A DNA stretch of 64,000 nt, taken from Limnoperna fortunei. Its lineage: Eukaryota; Mollusca; Bivalvia; Mytilida; Modiolidae. Where the stretch lies: NCBI GenBank assembly GCA_944474755.1, contig OX104119.1:43177927-43241926 (forward strand), given 5' to 3'. Shown here in pieces: positions 45,295 to 54,859 of this stretch (position 1 is the first letter of the stretch; each line of letters opens with the position of its first letter). Below the pieces are notes generated by a model. The model saw only the letters and a program-made list of their open reading frames with translations, was not told the DNA's origin and did no database searches. Both the position numbers and the translations under genes were made by a program.

Positions 45295-46142
45295 TGTCCG
45301 AGCCGGCACAAATAACTGCTTTAATAGACCAACGCATTTCAGATGCAGTTAATAGTATGCAAAACGATATGCTACAACGAATGGACCAGCTCATTACTAA
45401 TAGTTTTAGTTCTTTTAAAAAAACTATCAATGAGAATCAGAGACAGTTATCCGAAACCCAGCTGGCAAAAATAGAGGAAATGAATTCCGATAACTACGTT
45501 TTTAAAAGGAAAGGGAACGAAGAGCAGTTCAAAATTAACACAAAAATCTGCAATAAAATGAAGGAAGCTAAATGTTACTTAAGCGAGGAACCCGACAGGG
45601 ACAGGCGGGAGTCAACGGTGAAGGCCATGAGAAGCATAAGCGAAGGTTTGGATATTCTTAACCATAGGCAAAAATTAGTTAAATTAACCGATCAATCCGA
45701 GAAAGGTTGGCGCACAGTGTCCGAGTACGAGACCCATTGTCTCGCCAACGATTCAGAGGACGAAAAACGAATCATTCGGGCAGACAACAAAGCCGCAAGA
45801 AAAATGAAGGTCGTTAAAAGAAAATTCACAAGTCCAACCCCTTACAGCCCTCCTAGAACAGTGACACGTTACAGTCAGCCAATTATCCCTAATATACCTA
45901 AAGTTCCAGTTCAACGACCAGGAAAATGTTACGAGTGCGGGATTACCGGTCACTGGAGGCAAGATCACCAGACAGGAGCTTATGGTGCATCTTTATTACA
46001 AAGAAATGTTAACAAGACTGATAAGATAAGTAGTAACATAGTTAACGAATTAGCGGTAGATAAAGAACCTTATTTTGAGGGTTTAATTCAGACAAATACA
46101 ATGACAAATGATAACAATGCATTGAAAAGGTGCGCTCGATAG
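45234..46142 (+). CDS. Gag-like protein of the Ngaro-like element
   Basis: 302 codons from the first ATG. The ATG at 45294, which opens MSEPAQITALIDQRISDAVN, is the more likely start, because the first 20 codons lie within repeat A1 and are also present, without function, in A2. The N-terminal half is helical and charged. A basic stretch (about residues 183-200) precedes a zinc-knuckle-like CYECGITGHWRQDH at residues 232-245. The normal CCHC last Cys is His here, so zinc binding may be altered. It would bind and package element RNA. The frame ends at 46142, where the expected continuation (TPVGRLRNAIDYWRTI) lies in the next frame, so a single-base change has cut the protein. Confidence 0.8.
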   Translation: MAVLSCFYGLHSSRRLRLVKMSEPAQITALIDQRISDAVNSMQNDMLQRMDQLITNSFSSFKKTINENQRQLSETQLAKIEEMNSDNYVFKRKGNEEQFKINTKICNKMKEAKCYLSEEPDRDRRESTVKAMRSISEGLDILNHRQKLVKLTDQSEKGWRTVSEYETHCLANDSEDEKRIIRADNKAARKMKVVKRKFTSPTPYSPPRTVTRYSQPIIPNIPKVPVQRPGKCYECGITGHWRQDHQTGAYGASLLQRNVNKTDKISSNIVNELAVDKEPYFEGLIQTNTMTNDNNALKRCAR

Positions 46143-46928
46143 ATACACCTGTAGGTAGACTAAGGAATGCCATTGATTACTGGCGAACTATTCGGGCTAA
46201 TGAATGTGTACTTGATATCATTCAATTTGGTTACAAAATTCCTTTTTATTCAGAGCCAAGCTCCAAATTTTGTTGTTTCTGAAATTGAAAAATTGATTAA
46301 CCTAAATTGTATCAAAGAAGTATCAATACCTCCAAAGGTGGTTAATCCCTTAACAGTAGCTAAAAACAAAGACAAATGCAGACTCGTTTTAGATTGTAGG
46401 CATATTAACCCTCATCTTCACAAATTTAGATTCAAGTATGAAGGGGCTGTAGAGGCTAGTCATCTTTTTGATAAGGGCGATTTTCTATTTACTTACGATC
46501 TTCGCTCGGCTTACCATCATTTAGAAATTTTCGAACCTCACAGAACTTACTTAGGTTTCAGTTGGTTTTTCGAAGAAGAAAACAAGGTCAAATATTTTGT
46601 TTATAACGCCTTGCCTTTCGGAATTAGTACAGCCGGATATATTTTCACTAAGATAGTGAGATGCATAGTATCATATTTTAGAGATCAAGGCATGAAATTA
46701 ATCATGTATCTTGACGACGGAATAGGTGGAGCTAAGGACATAGCAAATGCAACTATCTGCAGATCTCATGTTAGGAGCTGTTTAATATCAGCAGGTTTTT
46801 TGATAGCTGAAGAAAAATGCAATTGGGCACCAAGTCGGACAGTTGGTTGGTTAGGTTTAGAATGGCACATGGAAAGCGGAATAGTATACGTTACAAAACG
46901 AAGGGTAGAAACATTTTTAAGCTGTTAA
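46130..46928 (+). pseudogene. Reverse transcriptase of the Ngaro-like element
   Basis: The RT domain runs from a GRLRNAIDYW..I..GYKIPF leader (46130-46255, shifted frame) into VVSEIEKLINLNCIKEV, KCRLVLDCRHIN, FLFTYDLRSAYHHLEI, YNALPFGISTAGYIFTKI and the active-site loop YLDD (46707-46718), then GWLGLEWHM. Catalytic Asp residues (TYDLRSAYH and YLDD) are intact. It copies element RNA into DNA. Two compensating frameshifts lie at the N-terminal side (about 46,125 and 46,255). An in-frame TAA (46926-46928) separates it from RNase H, which follows in the same frame, so the two were one polyprotein. Confidence 0.88.
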
Positions 46929-47500
46929 GGTCAAGTTATATCAAAGCTTGGTAAAGGGGATATAAAATTGACAGCAAGATTCTTGGCATCTATTATTGGT
47001 CAAGTTATATCAATGCAAGGGGCGATAGGCCCGATTGTTAGATTACGTACTAGAGGAAACGTAGCCAATCTGAATTGCAGAGATCTAAGTATGATCGAGC
47101 AATACTCTTGCGATGCTTCAGGCATCGGTTATGGTGGTTACGCAGTAGACATTGCTGACACTGAGGTCAGCGGTAACTGGGACGTTACAGAAAGTTTGAA
47201 AAGCTCCACTTGGAGAGAGCCAGAAGCCGTTTATCGGGTTTTAATTTCATTACTGGATCATTTAAAGGGTCAAACAATTAAATGGTATACTGATAATCAA
47301 AACGTAGTACATGTTATCACAAAAGGCAGCAAAAAGAATGAGTTACAACTAGTCGCAATGAAAATAGCTAATATTTGTCATATCAATCGCATATGCTTAC
47401 TACCTCAATGGGTACCGAGACATAATAACACTATAGCTGACCAACTGAGCAAAAACGTCGATTCCGACGATTGGGAGATTGACAACGACGTTTTTTCGTT
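46929..47500 (+). pseudogene. RNase H domain of the Ngaro-like element
   Basis: After a connecting segment, the RNase H pattern is complete: SCDASGIGYGGYAV (first Asp), WREPEAVYRVL (Glu), IKWYTDNQNVVHVI (second Asp) and HNNTIADQLSK (last Asp). It removes the RNA strand during reverse transcription. A shift in a T6 run (about 47491-47496) throws the frame just after the domain; the continuation is in the next frame. Confidence 0.88.
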
Positions 47501-47910
47501 ATGTAGATTCAGTCTGGGGTCCACACACGGTAGATCGGTTTGCTTCCGATTTCAATGCAAAGTGCGTAGTTTATAATTCCCGTTATTATTGTAAAGGTAC
47601 CAACGGCATAACTGCTTTTGAACAACACTGGGAGTGCGACAGCAATTGGATCGTTCCACCGCCATCTTGCTTGGTGTGCCAATGTATACAAAAATTAAAA
47701 ACAGAAAAAGCTTTTGGCACATTAATTGTACCATATTGGAAATCCGCTCCTTTTTGGCCACTTTTACATTGCAGTACTCAGTTTGAATGTTTTGTTCACC
47801 ATCACATTGTCATGTCTTCTCAGATCGTTATTAAAGGTCGGGGTAGAAACGGTATGTTCGGTAATCCTAATCACAAATTTAATATGTTACTTTTAAAAAT
47901 AAGATTTTAA
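47497..47910 (+). pseudogene. Conserved DRFAS domain downstream of RNase H
   Basis: It encodes SVWGPHTVDRFASDFNAKC, NSRYYCKGTNGITAFEQHW, WIVPPPSCLVCQCIQKL and GTLIVPYWKSAPFWPLL. This block follows RNase H in YR retrotransposons. In DIRS elements the corresponding region has been compared with phage Dam-type adenine methyltransferases (an Asp-Pro-Pro-like PP motif), but here no complete methyltransferase motif is visible and Ngaro elements are generally described as lacking the enzyme. A TAA ends the frame at 47910, while the same frame continues into the recombinase N-terminus. Confidence 0.7.
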
Positions 47911-47940
47911 TTTAGTCCTACTTCTGTTGTAACAGGTATA

Positions 47941-49012
47941 GGCCGCAAGCGTAGCATAGAGGAACAACTCCACGATGCAGAAATCACGAGCGACAGTCTT
48001 ACATATCTTGGTGAAAAAATGGAAGTTTATTTGTTACAATCCCGTAGCGATAAAACTAATAGTAAATATTTTTATGCATTCCAGGTGGGAACAGTTCATT
48101 GCCAAAGAAGGAGGTAAATCCGTACCAGATTTACCCATTCACGTAGCGTTGTACATAACTCATCTGTTAGAAAAAGGTTCGTCATATAGTGTCGTGCAAA
48201 CCGCCGTTTACGGAATCAAATGGCGCATAGTATTCAAGGATTACAGGACCCTACAGATAACTCTTTTGTTCAAAATTTGTTAGAATCTTCGAAAAGGCAG
48301 CCAGGAAATCCGAAAGTGAAGAAGGATCATATTTCATCGGAAACACTCATAGATTAATGTGCTAAATATAAAGATTGTAACGATTTGGCTAAAATAAGAG
48401 ATTTAACGATGATTGTTGTATCTTTTTCAGGTTTTTTACGTTACGATGAGGTCAGCTCAATTCGTTGTAAAGATATTATATTTAAAGATGACCATTTTTG
48501 TATACATTTTCAAAAGAGTAAAACCGATCAGTATAGGTTAGGGAACGAAATTGTTGTATCTAAGGGCTCAACTTTTGCCTGCATGTCCTTATTCTTTATT
48601 GAAAAAATATATAACTTTGGCCGACGTAGATACCTCTTCACATGATTTTCTTTTTAAGCCAATTTACAGGTCTAAAAAACGGTGTGCACTTATAAATAAG
48701 AATAGACCTCTTAGTTATGCTAGGGGTAGAGAATGTATTGTTTCAAGATTAAAAGAAATTCGCCCTGACATGAATATAGGTTTACATTCATTAAGAGCGG
48801 GGGGCGCTACTATAGCCGCTAATTCTGATGTAAACGAACGCTGTTTGAAAAGGCACGGTCGCTGGAAAAGCGATTCAGCTAAAGATGGCTACGTCGCTGA
48901 CTCTCTAGAACACAGGTTAAAGGTGACAAAGAAACTTGGTTTATACTTGTCTTATTTATACTTTTTTGGAGATTTGACTTTATCACAACCCGCCCATTCT
49001 TTGTATTTTCTA
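47941..49012 (+). pseudogene. Tyrosine recombinase of the Ngaro-like element
   Basis: A phage-integrase-type enzyme that inserts the circular DNA copy. The N-terminal SAM-like part starts GRKRSIEEQLHDAEI and continues, after a frameshift at about 48,083, with RWEQFIAKEGGKSVPDLP. Another shift lies at about 48,220, a TAA at 48354, and a last shift near 48,590. Catalytic positions are all recognisable: Arg in SGFLRYDEVSSIR (48439), His and Arg in GLHSLRAGGATIAA (48785-48796), His in KRHGRWKS (48854) and the nucleophile Tyr in DGYV (48890-48892). The C-terminus runs into repeat B1. Active-site residues survive, but the frame is broken at least four times. Confidence 0.88.
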
Positions 49013-49149
49013 GTCAGTCTGTACGGCTTTATGCTAAACTACAGTGTTTGTTTTTATGTATGCCTTATAAAGTTGAGCGAGAAGTTATCCGTTTTTCTTG
49101 TTTGTATATCAAGCGTAATATATCGAAGTAAATGGACAGAAGTATAATT
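49012..49149 (+). repeat. Split direct repeat B1
   Basis: 138 bases from AGTCAGTCTGTACGGC to GACAGAAGTATAATT, repeated almost exactly at 49654-49791. It lies directly before A2 with only about six bases between them, the internal junction expected of Ngaro-type ends. Confidence 0.93.
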
Positions 49150-49155
49150 GAGACA

Positions 49156-49331
49156 TATATTTTCCCGCGTTTCGTAGTAATAGCGGGAAAATATTGTCTT
49201 AAGGTTATGATATGTCATAAGCCAATCAAAGTAGCTTCTTGTAATCACGTGGTAGAAGCTTATGTAGGTTTTGGAGGTTTTAAGTTGTTTTCACGGGCTT
49301 CATTCTAGCCGCAGACTTCGTTTAGTCAAAA
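49156..49331 (+). repeat. Split direct repeat A2
   Basis: The second copy of the 5' repeat A1, including its ATG-containing end. The 67-codon open frame starting here at 49271 is only a copy of the gag leader. Confidence 0.93.
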
Positions 49332-49593
49332 CTTCTCAAATTATTTTCATATTGTATATTTTCATTTGTATATATGATGGAGTTCGGCATCATAAGCTAG
49401 AGACGGGTCTTGCATTGCTCCGAACACAGGTTTCCGTTTACGGTTTTTCCTGGGCGGCAAGTCTCTGTCAATGACAGGGTTTTTTTTCCAGACGTTTATT
49501 ACTGTACAAGTTATCGTGACATTGTGATTTTTTTTTAATTTCTTCTCGATATGCTTATATATCTTTTCTGCATGATGTGTATGATTGTTATTT

Positions 49594-49620
49594 AAAAAAT
49601 AAATAAATAAATAAATAAAT
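49594..49620. repeat. AAAT microsatellite
   Basis: (AAAT)n tract between A2 and B2 in the 3' end of the Ngaro-like element. Confidence 0.9.
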
Positions 49621-49630
49621 ACGCCGGCTC

Positions 49631-49791
49631 AGTCAGTCTGTACGGCTTTATGAAATCAGTCTGTACGGCTTTATGCTTTACTACAGTGTTTGTTTTTATG
49701 TATGCCTTATAAAGTTGAGCGAGAAGTTCTCCGTTTTTCTTGTTTGCATATCAAGCGTAATATATCGAAGTAAATGGACAGAAGTATAATT
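49631..49791 (+). repeat. Split direct repeat B2 (3' end)
   Basis: The outer copy of B1. The first 24 bases (TCAGTCTGTACGGCTTTATG) are duplicated in tandem at 49631 and 49655. The shared sequence stops at AAGTATAATT, which marks the right boundary of the element against LINE sequence. Confidence 0.92.
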
Positions 49792-49879
49792 CAGATGATT
49801 CTGGTTCCCAGATATAACCTCTGCCACATGTCATCCTCCATTTACTGTGGGACTACATTTGTCGTCTGCTCGTGACGTT

Positions 49880-50768
49880 TGTAAACAAAGAACAATGTTT
49901 GTAAAATATTACACGTTATCTTGTTTATTTTTATATAGTGTTTTTATAAACTTTTGAAACAGTTTTATATTGAAATTACTGCGTTTGTACGCGAAACTTA
50001 TCATCCATGAGAGATATCTCTCACAATGTCAAGTAATGATATGGCAGAGGTGATTGTGGTTGACGTAGGATACCCAGAATCCTTTGCGTGGAGATTGATA
50101 AACTGCAAGCACAGTCGTTCATTTCTCGGTATTTTGCGCCACCTATATACCTGTTTCAATGGGCAAACGGTGGATCCACATCTAAATTTACAAAGATTAT
50201 ACAATCAATATGCAGGTAATAGTGATAAATAATTTTCAAAACCAAAGCTATTTTTAAACATTCTATAACATGTTTTGGGCGAGTTGAAAATGTCGGAAAA
50301 CCAGTCATGCCAGTCATGGATAAATTGATCCTCTAGTCTTAATTCTACACATTTTTCTACCCATTTCGGAGAATAATGATTTTGGAGTACCCAAACCGTT
50401 TGCACTCAATGCCGTTATTAACAAAATTCGCAATAAGTACTTTATAAAGTATTGATGAAATTTATTCTCATCCCCATTCACTAATCGACACCAGAACTTT
50501 ACCATTCGAACTTTTACAACTGTTAATAATATGGGAAACCTTCCTAGTTCGCCGTAAATAATACTATTTGGCGTTGTCTGTCTCAAGTTTAAAATAATTT
50601 TACAGAACCTTAAATGTACTCTTTCTTGTATATCAAGATTTTCAAAACCCCAAATTTCTGAGCCATAGAGTAATATTGGCCTGATAACACTATCAAACAA
50701 ATCTAAGTGACATTCGATAGATAAATTGTGCCTTCTACATCTCTGCAATAAACTATACATTGCTCTTG
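49880..50768 (-). pseudogene. LINE ORF2, C-terminal part
   Basis: On the minus strand: AMYSLLQRCRRHNLSIECHL, LFDSVIRPILLYGSEIWGF, then after a frameshift (about 50,400) DQFIHDWHDWF and YRMFKNSFGFENYLSLLP, then LCKFRCG and WRKIPRNERLC in a third frame, ending with a KRSN..KLFQKF-like tail. This is the post-RT region of non-LTR elements. The first codon abuts the TA where the DNA transposon at 50,771 begins, and the frame resumes at 52,697. Confidence 0.85.
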
Positions 50769-51147
50769 TACAGTACTTGCACCCGTAAACGCAACACTTT
50801 GACTGATTGATAACTGATTGCTGTCGGATTTTGGAACGCTGACGGATCGCTGACTGATTGATGATGACTACATTCGTCCAAAATTATGAATCCGTCGTTA
50901 CCTTGGTAACCGTCAGCGATCAGTCCAATCAGTCCGATCCAGAATCTGCCATTTAATTATATGCATAAATCGGTTAGTTTATTGACAGATTCGTATAAAT
51001 TAATAATTTAAAGATAAAACGGATTCTGCGTCATTTATATATAATATATGCATTTATTATACCTTTTTTATAAAAAATAAAAACATGCGTTTAAAAGAAT
51101 TGTTAATACAATGTTTCGTTCTAAATGAATAAATAAACATATTTGTT

Positions 51148-51322
51148 TCACGGCGTCCGTTTTTTATTGGGGGTGGGGTGGGAGAAAGCCGGAGTACAGG
51201 TAAAAACCGACAGTCTTTTGTCAATTAAAGTGGAGTCGGGGGCACCCTATCGAAAATCCGCAACCTGTTGACAGGCATGTGACAACTAGTAGATGACTAA
51301 CCAATCAGCCACCTAGGCCCCA
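51148..51322 (-). mobile_element. SINE inside the DNA transposon (1)
   Basis: A reversed, diverged copy: GGCGTCCGTTTTTTATTGGG, GAAAGCCGGAGTAC, CAATTAAAGTGGAGTC, GCAACCTGTTGACAGG, ACCTAGGCCCC. The equivalent fragment in the older transposon copy is at 38,876. Confidence 0.8.
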
Positions 51323-51639
51323 ATAACGCCGGGGAGAATTGTCTGCGAATTCTGAAGTTAAACGTAAAAATGTGTTACAGATAGACACGTGTTTCAGTAC
51401 GAAATAGTAATTTTTTAACAAAACGTTATAAATTGTTTAGGTCTTAACATTGTCATTACAGTGTCATATCGATGAAACAGAACCATTTCAAAACTTGCCC
51501 TTTAAAAGAGTGTCATTCAGTATAAACAATAATTTATTGTATTGATTGATTGTTTGCTTTTTTTTCAGCGAGAGTATTTCAGCTTTATTCATGACGAGAA
51601 TAAGTTAAATATAAATAAATTAGATTTTTTTGCGTGTTT

Positions 51640-51839
51640 AAATATTGTTTAATCCACTTTCAGCAATTTTTCAGCTATATCATGGCGTCCAGTTTTTATT
51701 TGAGGAGGAAGCCGGAGTACCCGAATAAAACACCCGTCCTTCAGTAGGAAAACTTGCTCCCTTTCAATTAAGTCGAGTGCACCCTACCTGCAGTGAGATT
51801 TGAATCCGAAACCTCAGTGTTGACAGACCACGTGATCAA
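51640..51839 (-). mobile_element. SINE inside the DNA transposon (2)
   Basis: A reversed copy with good match to the central blocks (AGCTATATCATGGCGTCCAG, GAGGAAGCCGGAGTACCCG). The tRNA-head end breaks off after GACCACGTGATCAAG. Confidence 0.85.
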
Positions 51840-52337
51840 GTTTTTTTCGTGCAAGGAGCGTGACACTCTCTAAACATGTCACTATGGTTCGCGGCAATTT
51901 TAATGTGACCTGAACCACCCCTCCCCCCCCCAAAAAAAAGGGAGAACATCCCATGTCCGCCAGCTGAGGACGCGCTGGGCAGCTCTGTTAAACCTATCAA
52001 CTAATTTCAAGTACTTCCGAATTTAAAGGAAACCATTTATACTTATATATCATTAAATGTGGAATGACTTTAACAGACATCGTAAAATAAACAAATTGCG
52101 ACGGCTAAAATGCGAAAGCAGAATTGATTTTCGTATTACGCTTACATGTTCCCATTTTTAACTCATAAGCTTCGATATACAAACGCGGTTAGTAGTTTAA
52201 TCTTTATTTAATTGTGTGTAAATTCATGTGACACAATTAGATAGTGAATAAAATAGATATTTTCGATTTGTCGTAAATCGTATTCAGTATTATACACCGG
52301 AATTCTTAGGAATTGTGGCACAGTAGTTTACTATTTG

Positions 52338-52452
52338 TTTGTTTGTTTGTTTGAATAGTGTTTTTATTGGGGGAGGAAGCCGGAATACCCGGAGAAAACC
52401 CCCGACCTGCGGTAGGAAAACTGGCAATCCTTGTCAATTAAGATTGGAGTCA
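52338..52452 (-). mobile_element. SINE inside the DNA transposon (3)
   Basis: A TTTG tail followed directly by TTTTTATTGGGGGAGGAAGC and blocks up to AAGATTGGAGTC. The CGCCACTTTCAGC part and the head are deleted. It closely matches the youngest copies. Confidence 0.85.
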
Positions 52453-52859
52453 CATTTCGAAATATTAATTTTACTAACCGGAAGTTGAATGGACGAATTG
52501 GAGCGATCAGTCCAAATCAATCCGTCAGATCAGTCAAATCGTTCCAAATCCGTCAATAGACGGATGGACGGATTGGGAACGATCTGACGGATTGGGGACG
52601 ATTTGACTGATCTGACTGATTTATAACTGATTGGTGACGGATTTTGGAACGCTGACGGATTGATGAAAGTGTTGCGTCTTAAATCTCGAGTACTGTACCC
52701 TGTTCTTTCAAAAATTTTATAGTGGTTATAAAGGACTCACTTTTTGCAAAAAATATTTGTTATCTTTGACAATTTCAATTTCTGCATTATTTAAATGATA
52801 TTTTTCATTTCTTGATATTTGACCTCTAGAAAATATTAGGATTTTGTTTTTTTTCTATA

Positions 52860-53650
52860 TTAAGTTAATATGTTAAGTTTCCAACCTTCACAATATTGTC
52901 CAAATGTATATAACATACGCTGCAAATCTTCGATATACTCTGACAATAATATTGTATCGTCTGCATATAGAAACAACAAAATTTAAACAAAGATCATTAA
53001 TTCATTTTCTGCATCATAACTAATAGATTCTACACCCTTTACATAATTGTGTTCCAGATACGATTGTAAGTCATTTAAATACAAAGAAAATAATATGGGG
53101 ATAGGTTTTCTCCCTGTCTAACTCCGATTTCACATTTAAAATGTCCAGAACATTCATTATTATGTTTAATGTATGATTTCACTTCTCCATACATATTTTG
53201 CAAAATTCGTAAAAATCGACCATTTATATTATTTTCAAAAATTTTTAAATACAGCGAATTTCTGTGGACTGAGTCAAACGCTTTTCCAAAATCGATAAAA
53301 ACACAGTGAAGTTTTTTCTTTTTGACCCGTAATAACTCAAATAAAGTATACAATGAAAAACTATGATAATTCGTGGAATAACCACTTCTAAAGCCTGCTT
53401 GATTTTGATGTAACAACAAAGATTCCTCTATAAAAGTGTTAAGTCTACCGTGCAATACCGAGGTAAAAATTTTACCTAAACAAGACAATAATGTAATCGG
53501 CCTATAGTTTTTCGGCTCTAATTTATCACCTTTATTTTTATAAATCGGTACAATAATACCAGTAAGCCATGCTTCAGGCGAAATACTCATTTCAAATACT
53601 AAATTGAACAATAGTTCACTCATTACATTAAACGATGAAGATATGTATTC
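52860..53650 (-). pseudogene. LINE ORF2, reverse-transcriptase domain
   Basis: On the minus strand: LTGIIVPIYKNKGDKLEPKN, YRPITLLSCLGKIF, QAGFRSGYSTNYHS, FIDFGKAFDSVHR (first catalytic Asp region), GVRQGENLSP, then, after a frameshift near 53,090, FLYADDTILLSEY with the catalytic YADD at 52956-52967. It is typical of an APE-type non-LTR RT. The frame continues left as FSRGQISRNEKYHL and reaches the insertion point of the DNA transposon at 52,697. Confidence 0.92.
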
Positions 53651-53736
53651 ATTAATAATATTGTCATCACCGGGTGATTTGTTGTTTTTTGTAGTTTGTA
53701 TAGCTCTTCCAATTTCTTATATTGTTATTTTACCAT

Positions 53737-54093
53737 TTAACCTTCATTTTGTTCATTTTTGACATTATTTTGTAAAACAAAATCATTGCCACTGTTAAAT
53801 TTATTTCTATTCAAATCTTTGAAAAAATCAAACAAAACATTAATTGCCATATTTGGAGTTACTCTTTTTCTATCAATATTAAAAATTTTACAGAATTCTT
53901 TTGGGTTTCTAAATCTCATTTTCTTCATTTTTATTCGCTTTTGTCTATTAAATTTAATAATATTTTTATCCATAGTTTTCTTATAGTTCGTTTCGGTGAG
54001 TTTTAATCTACTCTTAAACAGATTTGAACCATACTTTTTTAATAATCTCTTCGCTTTTCTATATTCTCTTCTAGATTTTTTTACAGTCTTCAT
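53737..54093 (-). pseudogene. LINE ORF2, linker between EN and RT
   Basis: A Lys/Arg/Asn-rich 118-codon stretch (SRREYRKAKRLLKKYGSN, RFRNPKEFCKIFN) in the position and style of the endonuclease-RT linker of non-LTR elements. It precedes the RT block on the same strand. Confidence 0.75.
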
Positions 54094-54239
54094 TAAACCA
54101 CAGTTGTTTTCTTTTATAATCGATAGTATTATTCTCTACATGTTCAAATATATTTTTCTTATCTTGTTTCCATTTCCCGATATTTGTAGCTAAATGTACA
54201 CGTTATTTATTTTTCGACTTAGAAAGGTTTTCATTTACA

Positions 54240-54715
54240 GCTAAAGAGAGCGCAATTGGTGAATGTATATCGGAAAAAGCTTACTAAAATTAATAACTTT
54301 AAAATCATTTACACAATATAAGAATACTGCAGTACTAATTACGTAATCAATAACACTACAGTTTTTACTTCTTAATTTACCGGTGATATCTTTACCGACT
54401 CTACCATTAAAATTAAAAATATTATTAATCTTGCAAAATTCTATTAATTTTCTACCGTACCCATTTACAAAAGAATCTGAACTGTTTCTCACTCGTGACA
54501 AATTGAGTTCATCTCAAACTTTTACATCACTGAACTCATTAATATCTACAACATTGCGTACAAAAAAGTCATCGTTTAAATTTGTTTCCATAAAGTCGGG
54601 TAAATTCTCCCAACAGACAAATTAAATCATAATTTTTATTTAATCTTTTATATTCTAGTTCAATTTCTCATATGTCATTCTCTTCTGGGACAATTATAAC
54701 TTGATTTATAGGCTT
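54240..54715 (-). pseudogene. LINE ORF2, AP-endonuclease C-terminal half
   Basis: On the minus strand: NYDLICLLGEFTRLYGNKF (degraded LLGDFNARTG motif), RVRNSSDSFVNGYGRKLIEF, FNFNGRVGKDITGK, CSVIDYVISTAVF and, after a frameshift near 54,270, FSDIHSPIALSL (SDH-type catalytic box). It would nick target DNA. The GDFN motif is mutated and the N-terminal half is missing, so this copy is dead. Confidence 0.82.
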
Positions 54716-54859
54716 ATGATATGTTGATGCGGAACTTATCAGTTCGGTTTGTCACAAGTCATTGTGTGTAAATCATCGTTCTCTTTTACACGCAGACACC
54801 AAATGACGCATGCATTTGTTTACTTATTATTTATAACATTTTTTATTTGGATTATTTGC

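Larger units (their letters stand above)
45113..49791 (+). mobile_element. Ngaro/PAT-like tyrosine-recombinase retrotransposon
   Basis: A 4.7-kb YR retrotransposon encoding Gag, RT-RNase H and a tyrosine recombinase. Its ends are split direct repeats in the order A1 (45119-45294), coding region, B1 (49012-49149), A2 (49156-49331), B2 (49654-49791). This arrangement is diagnostic of Ngaro and PAT elements and differs from the inverted ends of DIRS1. Such elements integrate through a circular intermediate by recombination without a target duplication, and none is seen. At least six frameshifts and several stops make it defective. A1 and A2 differ at only about 6% of sites. It interrupts the 3' end of a LINE. 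Confidence 0.9.
50769..52696. mobile_element. TA-flanked DNA transposon, 1,924 bp, non-autonomous
   Basis: It begins CAGTACTTGCACC (50771) and ends GGTGACG..GTGTTGCG..CGAGTACTG (52694), with TA on both sides. CAGT-type ends and a TA duplication fit the Tc1/mariner superfamily. Terminal regions are filled with inverted GATCAGTCAAATCGTTCC/GGAACGATTTGACTGATC stretches, so they fold strongly. No transposase was read. Three SINE fragments lie inside. Removing the element plus one TA rejoins the LINE reading frame exactly, which fixes its limits. Related termini are at 41,242 and 43,441. Confidence 0.88.
44770..54715 (-). mobile_element. Non-LTR retrotransposon (LINE) split by two insertions
   Basis: A minus-strand APE-type LINE. 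From right to left: endonuclease remnant (about 54,240-54,715), linker, RT (about 52,860-53,650), post-RT region (49,880-50,768) and 3' UTR (about 44,770-45,112, ending with GAGAATAAAGT on the minus strand). It is interrupted by a DNA transposon (50,771-52,694) and by a Ngaro-like element (45,113-49,791). Frameshifts and lost catalytic residues make it inactive. The coding assignment is strong; assigning 44.8-45.1 kb as its 3' UTR rests on my recollection of similar LINE tails and on position. The clade (Jockey/CR1-like) was not resolved. Confidence 0.7.

Noticed and set aside
45753..45968. 71-codon minus-strand frame.
   Set aside because: It is antisense to the gag gene, whose motif content fixes the plus strand.
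47497..47910. A Dam-type DNA methyltransferase gene.
   Set aside because: Only the conserved DRFAS..PPP..GTLIVP scaffold is visible. A full methyltransferase motif set is not, and the split-repeat ends point to a group usually lacking the enzyme.
49271..49474. 67-codon frame that looks like a gag start.
   Set aside because: It is the copy of the gag leader within repeat A2 and diverges immediately afterwards.
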